64,000 bases of DNA from Schistocephalus solidus (taxonomy: Eukaryota > Platyhelminthes > Cestoda > Diphyllobothriidea > Diphyllobothriidae): assembly GCA_017591395.1 (NCBI GenBank), contig WEDG01001085.1:33501-97500 (forward strand). The letters are read 5' to 3'. Numbering within the stretch: the first letter of the stretch is position 1; each line of letters starts with the position of its first letter. A model generated the notes under the pieces. The model did no database searches. It was given only the letters and a program-made list of their open reading frames with translations, and had not been told where the DNA came from. Positions 54,330-64,000 of the stretch are shown piece by piece. The position numbers were made by a program, and so were the translations under genes.

Positions 54330-56960
54330 ATCAACATCAAACTTTCTTTTCTGCATCTCACACACGAAATACGCATACTCTTGCTGCCTTATGGACGCAG
54401 GCGAGTCGCAAAGACGGACTGCGTTTTGGCGTTAGCTATAAGCAAGCTTCACAGGTGTGCGTGCGGGACAGCCTTAAGTAGAGGTCGAACACGAGATCCG
54501 CCCTCATCTTCAGTTGGCTTGGCCTGGGTGTACCATTAGGCATTTGAGCCTGGTTCTTGTGCATGCCTCAAACGGCACGTACATACGTAATACACCTGGA
54601 TAGGGAGCATATGCCACATCAGATGCTACCCTCACGTCCTCTCCGTGCTTCTTGACTACTCACTAGATTTGGCGAGAGAGTGGAAGGCAGTTATGCGTAA
54701 GTCTCCCTCACCAATTGACGATTCAGTGGCCTTGGGCTACATAGCTTTCAAAGGGCGCACTTCCGGTAACGCCAGTCGATGCCTTGACACTCGCCTTAGT
54801 GAGCATTAAATGACTGTCCAACAACACTAGCTCTCCAACCCACTGTCCTAGCGTACGCACGTGAAGGAGATCGAGACTTCGAGTGTGCTCTCATGGTCGC
54901 ACGGAACGAGAGTGAGGAGGTTTCCAGATCTAGCAGTACAGGGTAGATGGCCTTAACCGTTTTTTGACCCTGTCAGGGTCCATCAGTATGCCGAAACACC
55001 AAGTAACTCACGTTTACCTACCTGCCTTCCAGCTGACCCAGCATCCATGCCGTCACCCTTCGCGCCTGTTCATTTAACCCGATTGCTACTGACCTCCCGC
55101 AAAGGCAATAATATGATTTGATTTTCCCAGAGAGTCCTTATTTGGCTTAATTTCGCCCCCCCCCCCCCCCTCCTCCCCACAGTTCTATCAATAGCTCTCA
55201 GAATTTGAAATTAACATTTGTAAATATTTAAAGGTCAGATGGGACTAAGATTCAGTCATCTGGACTGACTGCATGGTAGGCTGTGGAAGTGCTGTTGTAA
55301 CTTGATGCCGCATCCTATAACCCTCACGGGTTGTCGTTTAGTAACATCTTGTCAGTTATCGGAACGTGCTGTGGGGACGAGAAGAAGAACCTGCAATGGA
55401 AATTTTCTGCCTGCTCCTGTCATTGGCCAGACATATCCCAGTCCAGACCTGGAGTTACCTGGGAGTCTGGGATGATTCGGGTTAGTCTCTGAAGTTAAAA
55501 TTCGACCACTTGAGCCGCTTTAACGTCCTGTAATCGATAATGTTCAAGGTCTGACTTTGCACTTCTAGGATGTTCAAGGTTCTGTAGGGGGAAGTGTTCA
55601 ACGAGCCAGTCCGAAACGAGAGCATTCTTTTTTTTTGTCTATTGGGCTTTCTGGCACCTCTTTCAGATATTATGTTGGCTTATTTCAAACCATTTCCTGA
55701 AACTGGGCCCTTCGCGCTTCTATGCAAGGTTTAACCATTGAATTTCACATTACAAATAGGGTGCTAAAAACCATGTTTATTTACCTCAATAAATTGAATC
55801 GACTCCTCATCAGCCATATCAAACTTCGGTTCAGTCAAAGTCTACCCACAACATTTACTCCTATCATTGTGATTTTGATTTTGAACGCAAGACTTGCTTG
55901 TTGGTGGTACCACTGCAGGGGTTTTTTAAATGCCAGGTTGTGAATAATCGTTGTCTGCCTCCTTACGCGAGTAGCTGAGATAATTTTCCCTATTACTGTA
56001 GGCCCAGTCAAAAGCATGCAGGCCAGACTTCCTCACCCTAATTAAATTGCAACAAGTTACGATTGACTGTCCCCTGCTTTAATCGGTTATCCTTATTAAG
56101 CTCACACATTTAGGCAAGATTTCAAAAAAAAAAGAAATATTCTTCCATGAAGACCGGATGTCCGGGAGAAGTATCTCTGAATAGCCGCCGCCGCCGCCAC
56201 CACCACAGCCGTCAATAATACTAAAGTAATACTGCTAGCAATACTAAAAAATCCGTTTGTTCTGCGTATATCTGTGCGCTAGTTAAGGTTATGGAGTGTT
56301 GTCATTTTCAGAAGAGCACTTCTCTCGTCAGCGTCACTTTTCTGCCTCTGGCCTAAATAACAGGCGTGCTCTCGGCTTTCTGGCAAAACGACATATAACC
56401 TTAGTTTTACAGCTGCTATCTGCACATGAATTGGTTCGGAGCCAGGAGCGGCCGAGAGTGTTTATGTACGAAAAAAACTGAAGTTGAGCAACGCAGAATA
56501 ATTACTTCGAACTCGCACACATCTTGAGCAGTAAAATTGCCAGTTTCGAAGGACTCCATTAATTATGCCGAGGCTCAGCAAAACTTGTTTTACTCACTGC
56601 ACAATACTCTCCTATAATCCTCCATCGCATCAGCGAAAAATGCCATGGCGTCAAGGCAAACACTACCATTACTCAAGAAATATTCACCCTGCCCTAGTTA
56701 GTTGAAATTCCAACTTCTATAGAGAAACTGTGTCCATCCAGAGTACAAAGGAAAAAGCTATAAAAAATGACACTTCATCCGCAATCCATGCACTACTGTC
56801 GTCCCAATTTTCTTCGCTTTCTTGGATACGGAAAAGAGGACTTTCTAATCTCAGTGTTTGTCATATATTTAACAAATATAGGTATATACATTGGGTCAAA
56901 CCAAGTTCTGACCTGGATTGCCACCGTTAAAAGGAAGAAAAATAGGACCTCGTTATTGCG
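54330..56960. other. No gene identified; includes a C15 run
   Basis: A run of fifteen C lies at 55156-55170, followed by TCCTCCCC, and a short GCC/CAC triplet run near 56187-56208. No gene or element was recognised. This is the downstream flank of the forkhead gene. Confidence 0.4.
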
Positions 56961-56966
56961 CATAAA

Positions 56967-57953
56967 TTAGCTACCAGATGACTTGTCCCATTTACCAATG
57001 ATGCACTCAATTGAAAAGGCCGATGGACGAGATAATGGAGGCTGGAGGGAGGCACCGGGTTCTGGCCGCTCCCTTTCATGCAACCGATGACGGGGCAAGT
57101 TATCTGGAGGGGTCATAACCAAATCCAAAGGCGAAGCATCCTCATTCGGATAGTTTGATGGCTCTAATGGCTCCTGAACCTTTGTTGTATTGGGAATCAT
57201 TAGTTCTGTAACCGGAGTCTGAGTGGGGAGCATGCTTACATGCAGGGTTTTACAGGAGCTGGTCTGGGATCGCTTATAACGTTTACGCCGACGTAGAAAA
57301 CTTCCGTTTGTGAACATGCCTTTGGAATTAGGGTCCAGTGTCCAGTAGTTTCCCTTTCCTGTGCTCCCTGCTTCACGGGGAACTTTAACGAAGCAGTCAT
57401 TGAGGGATAGATTGTGTCGAATGGAGTTCTGCCAGGAGGGGAAACGTTCACGATAGTAGGGAAAACGGGACGAGATGAAATCGCAGATACCAGAGAGCGT
57501 CAGCCTACTGTCTGGGGCATTGAGTATGGCCATAGTTATAAGGGCAATGTAAGAGTAGGGTGGCTTGACAGAATGCAAAAAGAGCTCCTTTGGTTCGGTA
57601 TGATGGCCAGTCGAAGTCTCGGCGGAGTCACAGACGTCCTCGAAAGTCTCTCTCAGTCCAAGCTGTTCAGGAGGACTGTATCCTCCCCCGAATGGGGTTG
57701 GTGGGGTTTTTTCGGCCGCATTTGACCCACTACTACTCAGAGCGTCCAGGGCAACTTGGTAGAATATGCTGTCATGCAGGAAACTCTGACTGGTCGGATC
57801 CAGCGCTGGCGCATGCCCTCTAAGCACGTCTTGTGTCACAGCGCTGAAAATTTGCATCTGCAGGCGAAGCAGATCGTCACCGGCTTTCTGCCACAGCGCT
57901 TCCGGTGCTTGCATTTGCGAATGTGTGAACAGCGGCAGCCTCACCCCTTGCAT
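56967..57953 (-). CDS. foxD: Forkhead transcription factor, FoxD type
   Basis: A single-exon gene of 328 codons from ATG at 57953 to the stop at 56967-56969. A GTG ten codons upstream extends the frame but is not an expected eukaryotic start. The forkhead (winged-helix) DNA-binding domain occupies residues about 130-228: '[15 protein letters not shown]', recognition helix '[20 protein letters not shown]', and wing '[10 protein letters not shown]', ending in the basic 'RRRKRYKR' that also serves as a nuclear signal. '[21 protein letters not shown]' is close to the FoxD consensus. The regions either side are Ser/Pro-rich and not conserved, as usual. FoxD proteins control cell fate and patterning in development; its target here is unknown. 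Absence of introns fits many FoxD genes. Confidence 0.88.
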   Translation of the reverse strand: MQGVRLPLFTHSQMQAPEALWQKAGDDLLRLQMQIFSAVTQDVLRGHAPALDPTSQSFLHDSIFYQVALDALSSSGSNAAEKTPPTPFGGGYSPPEQLGLRETFEDVCDSAETSTGHHTEPKELFLHSVKPPYSYIALITMAILNAPDSRLTLSGICDFISSRFPYYRERFPSWQNSIRHNLSLNDCFVKVPREAGSTGKGNYWTLDPNSKGMFTNGSFLRRRKRYKRSQTSSCKTLHVSMLPTQTPVTELMIPNTTKVQEPLEPSNYPNEDASPLDLVMTPPDNLPRHRLHERERPEPGASLQPPLSRPSAFSIECIIGKWDKSSGS

Positions 57954-58400
57954 TGAAACTGATGACGACTGGTCTGACTTCACTCTAGCAGGTACTATTA
58001 GGTCACTCTCCAGTCATTGGTCAGTATGCCCGTCCGCGACATTGCTTGTCTTTCGATTGGGCAAAACTGTCCAATTAAGCTGTCCGCACTGCCGCCTCAT
58101 CTAGGGCGGTAGTTGTAACGCCCACGACCTGCCCGCCATACCAACCAATGAGCACTTAGCGCGAATATCTGACGCACTCGATTTTCAGACTATAGGAGTG
58201 GAGGCAAGCCGATGAAGGCGCAAACTTTACAGCTCGGTAGGTTTGCGTTTAGCAGTTTGCAAGATAAATAAGTTATCGGATAAATCTGTCTACCTAGTTA
58301 GATGGCTAGAATTAATTGCCTGTACATGGTACCGCAAAGTGACGAGGTCTTGAGAGCCACAGCGATAGATCATGTTACTGTTGAGGGAAACTACCGACAA
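57954..58400 (-). promoter_or_regulatory. Upstream region of the forkhead gene
   Basis: Sequence 5' to the gene contains a CCAAT-type motif on the minus strand ('GACCAATGAC', about 58012-58021) and others near 58060 and 58145. It is relatively GC-rich up to 58145. No TATA box is visible, so the start site is unknown. Confidence 0.3.
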
Positions 58401-58404
58401 GTGC

Positions 58405-58610
58405 GATGGAGAATGGGATGCTCATCTCCGGCTTATTAGCCGAAATCAGTCAGCCTTACCCAACTCCAGGTTTCTGAGAGCACTTGAGGCTTGAACCCGC
58501 ACTCTTTTTCTTATTAGTCCACAGGCTCGTTTTCCAGTCGGTTGCGATCGGGTGTATGAACAATGGTAGAAGACCTCAGAGATTGCGTTAGGGGACTTAC
58601 TCGTCCCATT
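58405..58610 (-). repeat. Family B tRNA-derived SINE, diverged
   Basis: On the plus strand it shows the family tail in reverse ('CTCATCTCCGGCTTATTAGC', 'CAGTCAGCCTTACCCAACTC') and, further on, a box B-like 'GGCTTGAACCCGC'. The rest of the head is degenerate. Confidence 0.6.
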
Positions 58611-58614
58611 ATGC

Positions 58615-59545
58615 CTTGGCGCTCGATCTAGACCCATGTAGACATTAGCATGGGGAGAATATCAACAAAGCACGTACCATAAAAGTGGTATTATTACAGT
58701 AAGAATAAACTGTGTGTAATTCCAGCCACGGCACACACTGGATTTGCTAACTCCCACCCAAACAATATGTGCTATGTGCGATTGGCCAACAGACAGGTAA
58801 GTGCAAGGCATGGAAATCTCAAATTTTCCTGCAAAGTTCGAAGACCTACGGTGTCGGAGACTTTAGCCAGCATAGTTAGTCAATTCTACACTTTCCCACA
58901 CACACCCCTCTTCTCCACTCCTGCTTCATTTTGTCATCATTTTAACTATAATATATTCAGCCGTCAGTACATTCAATCACAGCAAAGGCAGTGCTGACCA
59001 GCTTCCCATAATGATGTCCTCTGGGTGATTGTGCCAAACTACCTATCAAATGCTCGCTAAACCCATCTGTAACAGGTTCGGAATTCGAAAGTTCCTGGCC
59101 CACAGAGGTCTGAGGCATCTAGATTTTAGGGGAATATTCTAAGGCAGATCCCGATGGGTGTTGTGCAGACGTGCATGCGCAATGTAAGACACAGTTCATA
59201 TAAACTTTACCCTTCCCTTATGATATAATCGAGTGAGAAGTCGCAACGTCAGGCAGACAAAACCCTTGTTGCAGCGATCGCTCCTCCGGCTGAGCAGTAG
59301 GCCGAGACTTTCGTCGTAGCAATACGGCTGAACGCCAGCCGATGGCCAAAGGTGACCCACAGAATGTAAGGAGTCGAAATGGAGTGCACATGGAATTTCG
59401 GGCTTCGTCTGATCTCACGCACCCGGGAATGGCAGGCATTGCATTCTGGTGTGGACAGTTTCGTCCTTCACCCATCCAGCACCCGATATTAGCTTAGCTT
59501 GCTATTGTTTCTGTTTTTTGTCCGAAGATCATCACGTCCAGATTG
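58615..59545. other. No gene identified
   Basis: No recognisable coding sequence or repeat. Confidence 0.4.
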
Positions 59546-59546
59546 T

Positions 59547-59762
<216 letters not shown>

Positions 59763-59991
59763 GCGGGGAGACTAACTTTTTGCGTGGATGGTTTGCCCAT
59801 CTAATCCATGGGCAGTATGGGTGTGATCGTTGAATCTTACGGATCACCAGGTCCTTCTTTTTTCTATCCGGCTGAAGTCGACACTGGTTTAAATTTTTTT
59901 GACTTAAGCAAAAATAAACACCTGCTACACAGTTTCCCAGGATCGTGTGTTTGAGAAGTGAAGGAAGAGGCTTGTTTGAACCCAGGTCTTG

Positions 59992-60640
<649 letters not shown>

Positions 60641-63140
60641 CGAACTAGTAACGCTGGGTTAGTTTTTATTTATAATAGTAGCATTAGTAATAAGTTTGCA
60701 ACGTGGCAGTTGTCATCGGGCTACTAGGTAGCTAAAGACCTTTTCATGCCAAAAGTTAAATCATTGGTGTTCATACTTGCTGCATAAGTTCTAGTAACAG
60801 GAAATCCGGATTCATTGTCTAGTATGTTTCAACTATATGTGATTCACATGGAGCACGCAATTTATGAAACAAGTGCATTAACTGTCTAATGTTTGGAATG
60901 GTCCCCGTGCAGTATTGAAGCCTAAAGTAAAACTAGATCAAATGGAAGTTTGAATACTATGCGGTTTACCTCAACTTATTCCCTACCAGCATTATGATTT
61001 TTTGTCACCGACAGAAACCACTTCAATAGCGATGACTGTACCATATAACCAGCCGTCAAATCGACCCAGGCGAGGTGAATTGATGCGACGATTCGTCAGC
61101 CAACTGACCCACTGACTTCCCAATTGCATCAGGTTCTATTCAGGTCGTCTCTGGTCTTCCAACTACCCTTATATCCTAGTTCATGTGGTGCTGATCACGC
61201 AAAATCGGGCTAACTGAGCAATGTCAATTTTCAAATAAAGTTAACAGGTATTAAAATGAAATGTTTCAGGTATTACTTGGCCAGCCCTCGATTGCTCATG
61301 TTCAGAGTTCACATCCTCCGTAGTTGAATATTTCGCCAGGCTGCTAAGTGAAACCTACTACGCAAGTTATCCCTTGGCTCATTGGTGTTCCATACGCCCA
61401 AGTAACTTCATAAAAGTCGCAGCCAACGCATTACCTCAACTATAGACTCTGATTAAATCTTTCCTAGTCGAAGTAGAAGGCAACAACCGATAACTGTAAC
61501 CCCGCTTTATGTGGGTTATTTTCTTTGTCCTAGTCTGCGGTCCTTCTACTCTCTGGTAGGAAGGGCCTCACGAAAAAAGCCCCAATCAACCACGGCTCCA
61601 AAAGCTGGTGCATCTGATACGTGCGTTAGTGGCCATATTCAAAACCGTCAAACAACAACGACTAGCTTAGGAAAGCATTTGTTTGTTTTGGTTAAGAGGG
61701 GAGAGGGTGGGATCAGGGGCCTGTAATCAACAGAACACCCCCACCCCTTCACCATGCTGTCCCGGCGCTTTTCCGCACCAGCCTTGGGGTTCCGTCCACT
61801 CATAGATGTTCTCGTTTTTGGAAGAGAGTGAAGCGTCCTGACAGCTCTAAGGGGGGAGAGGCGAGAGGCACGGAACACGATAACCTTTTGCTGCCTACTC
61901 GTTGTAAACTCAATGTCACAAACGAGACCATGCAGAGGGCTTTTGTCTGCACACGAAACCCCACATTGTCTACTGATCAGGGCTCCAGGTTCTCCAGGTT
62001 CACTACATGAATGGTTTGCATTGGGAAGAGGACGAAGATTGAGGGCGGTGGACAATATATAATGATAGCACACTTCCAGGAGACAGCATGACTAAGCAAC
62101 TTTGTGAGTGGTGATCATACAAATCGTGAAGACTACACGATGACTCCGCTCGAGCCAACGGAGTTTGGCTTTTATTGATATTCGCTAGAAATATGCTTTA
62201 TCTTGAAAGTGCCATTCCAAAATGTTCAGCAAAAACATCCTCCATTAATTGTGGCTAGAACGCAAATAAATATATGGCAAGAGAGAGCATGGCTCGATGT
62301 AGGATTGTATAAGTGCTATTGGGATGGTTTAGGTTTAAGTTTCTGCATCCCAGTTTCTTCACACATCAGTTATCCTGGCAGACATTTTTATATGTAACGG
62401 TAGTATACAGAGGTGGGACAAGCGTATGAGATGGAAAACATTGCAGCGATTACTTCTGAGTGAAGAGCATAGATAAAAAATCCAGAAATTGGTCAGCTTT
62501 GTGAAATGTTCTGCTACTATAGCAACTACCACTGGCAGCACAAGAAAGGATTCGAGAAGCGCGTTTTAAAGTGAGCATCTCGTTCTTGAAGTAAAGCCGG
62601 AAAAACAACGAGAATGAAGTAATAAAATGAGAGAAGGAGAGAATGCAGCTGTGTGTGTGTGTGTGTAATCTAAACTTAACCAAAGAATGTAGTAAGCAAT
62701 TTTACGAAGGGAAGTAACAAGAATTTCAATGTGAAGAGGGAATGAGAGATATTAGGACAGAATAGCACCAATGTATAAAAAAGATGAAACATACGATGGA
62801 ATAATTTAAGAGGGTTCAGGAATCGGAGTAGGTCGCAATCGAAACGTATACTGAGCATTAAGCAGAAGACCATTTTATAAAGAGCATACAGAGAAATGAT
62901 CCAAAGCCATCATTAAAAAACTGGAGTTTATTTCTACTCTAATAGGGTATCTAACACCTACATCGTATATATATATATATAGCCAGTGGCCGTTTGCCTA
63001 AAAGGTGGCCTCATCAATTCACCTAGGCTGGATATACGGCCCATACGTCGCTCCTGCAGGTGACCAAAATGGAACATGCTGCGAAGGATCAAGGTCAAAT
63101 AATTCGTATAAAGTTGAAAGCATACTGTGCAGTGAATTCG
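60641..63140. other. Interior between the inverted arms; no transposase seen
   Basis: No recognisable protein. Open frames at 61511-61726 (plus) and 61648-62073 (minus) carry no known motif. A third copy of the arm's outer 70 bp lies at 62185-62250, plus strand, in the same orientation as the left arm. It also holds a (GT)8 run at 62651-62666 and a (TA)8 run at 62966-62981. Confidence 0.45.
62185..62250 (+). repeat. Extra partial copy of the arm
   Basis: Reads 'ATGCTTTATCTTGAAAGTGC', 'CCAAAATGTTCAGCAAAAAC', 'ATCCTCCATTAATTGTGG'; compare the left arm's outer end. Confidence 0.7.
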
Positions 63141-63459
63141 GAATTCCTGTTACCATTTTGGCGGGCTTTTGAAATTTAGCCGCCATCTTTTTGCTGCTCT
63201 CCATTCACATGTGAACCCTTTTATATGTACGTCGATTGGCCTATTTCAACCATTAAATACTTGAATTTTAACACTATTTGTTTATTTGAACAACGAAAAT
63301 GCGGTCATCAGCGCACGACGCTGGCACCATTTTGAAGGAAGGCCAAATTGGTCGATATTTTGAGACACATTCAAGGACGATTCTTCACGGTGAATGGAGG
63401 ACATTTTTTGCTGAAAGTTTCGGAATTTATCTTTCAAAATAAAGCGTAGCTCTCTCTCT
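63141..63459 (-). repeat. Right arm of the long inverted repeat
   Basis: On the minus strand it begins with GA units ('AGAGAGAGAGCTACGC') and continues as the left arm does. It lacks the left arm's 80-bp insertion, so it is probably closer to the ancestral form. Confidence 0.85.
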
Positions 63460-63464
63460 TACCA

Positions 63465-63590
63465 GAGGTTATGTGGGCAATATTAGCACTATGACTATGC
63501 TAACGCCTTCCCCTGACTGTCTGGAGTTCGAATCCCTTCGATACCGCTCATTTTTTTACAACTGAGTCAAATGAAATATCAACTCATGTA
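63465..63590 (+). repeat. Family A repeat
   Basis: It has the middle block 'TAACGCCTTCCCCTGACTG', a good box B 'GAGTTCGAATCCC', then 'ATACCGCTCATTTTTTTAC' and the right arm 'CAACTGAGTCAAATGAAATA'. The box A half is degenerate. It abuts the right arm of the inverted structure. Confidence 0.65.
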
Positions 63591-63594
63591 AAAA

Positions 63595-64000
63595 ACCCTA
63601 AATGCTTTAAATGTTGATAGTGGAACTGTTTTCACTAAGTAGTACACCGATGACAGCTGTCACGTCGTACTGTCATTACTAATGCTACCGTTGGTAGTAC
63701 CAACTAAACCAGTATAAATAGTTCCTGGTAGCAAGAACCCTGACCTATACCTGGATTCAAATGAACTCTTCATTCACTCCCCAGACATACGTGTCAGTAA
63801 GATTTGATGATCGCACCACACTGTTTATAAATTAGATGAGCCAACTATCTACAAAAAGTTAGTCTCTTCGCAGATAATGAGACAGCCCGGATGGGAAAGA
63901 TCTCTGGACAATAACCAGAGAAGATTGCAAGCAAAATTGACATCGGGTGCAGCTTAAACCGCAGAAAAGAAAGTCTATAATTTACAGTCTAAAATTCGAT
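63595..64000. other. No gene identified
   Basis: No coding or repeat feature recognised up to the window end. Confidence 0.4.

Noticed and set aside
57954..57983. Forkhead gene start at the GTG codon at 57983
   Set aside because: Eukaryotic initiation at GTG is very unlikely; the ATG at 57953 is in frame and leaves the domain intact.

Overview
The window is nuclear DNA from a flatworm, most likely a pseudophyllidean tapeworm of the Spirometra / Dibothriocephalus / Schistocephalus kind. The evidence is metazoan genes with kilobase-scale introns, low gene density, and a repeat mix of RTE-type LINE, Penelope-like elements, Ty3/gypsy, Merlin and tRNA-derived short repeats. There is also a decayed array of 'GLVGHLR'-type C2H2 fingers that I associate from memory with repeats of these tapeworms. 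No bacterial-style operons, CRISPR arrays, rRNA genes or intact tRNA genes are visible.

Three host genes can be supported. (1) A multi-exon WD40-type gene on the minus strand runs from about 16.8 kb down to 2.3 kb. Five exons have matched splice sites, three consecutive ones join in phase 0, and one intron appears to use a GC donor. (2) A five-exon tektin gene on the plus strand (38,095-49,158; 444 codons) has every exon junction in phase. Tektins are structural filaments inside the doublet microtubules of cilia and sperm tails. (3) An uninterrupted single-exon forkhead gene lies on the minus strand (56,967-57,953) with a FoxD-type DNA-binding domain. Two weaker coding candidates are a 126-codon cysteine-containing ORF antisense in tektin intron 1 and a possible orphan exon at 54.1 kb.

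Mobile DNA fills much of the rest. An RTE-type LINE (3.4-6.7 kb, plus) has endonuclease and reverse transcriptase but several breaks. A Merlin transposase relic lies at 18.0-19.0 kb. A Ty3/gypsy pol relic on the minus strand (26.7-28.8 kb) has lost catalytic residues in protease and RT. A Penelope-like element on the minus strand (32.7-34.7 kb) keeps a long RT ORF and a GIY-YIG endonuclease. Beside it is a second gypsy 5' end on the plus strand (about 34.9-35.6 kb) whose primer binding site matches tRNA-Leu. A second Penelope relic lies at 46.8-47.3 kb, and LINE 3' fragments at 13.7-14.6 and 35.8-36.1 kb.

Short repeats form at least three dispersed families. Family A is a tRNA-like core flanked by inverted arms (10.5, 11.9, 12.2, 22.5, 22.7, 41.1, 41.3 and 63.5 kb). 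Family B is a second tRNA-derived SINE (20.4, 20.9, 35.6 and 58.4 kb). Family C is a 370-bp GC-rich repeat (1.8, 17.6, 42.4, 42.8 and 53.0 kb). A 357-bp tandem repeat lies at 7.9-8.8 kb, and large TCA and GA microsatellites at 59.5-60.3 kb. A pair of long inverted arms at 60.26 and 63.46 kb frames a possible foldback element. The 22.8-26.6 kb stretch is AT-rich and holds nothing I can identify.

The most unusual structures are the tRNA-like cores bounded by inverted arms and the long inverted-arm structure whose outer ends both begin with GA repeats.
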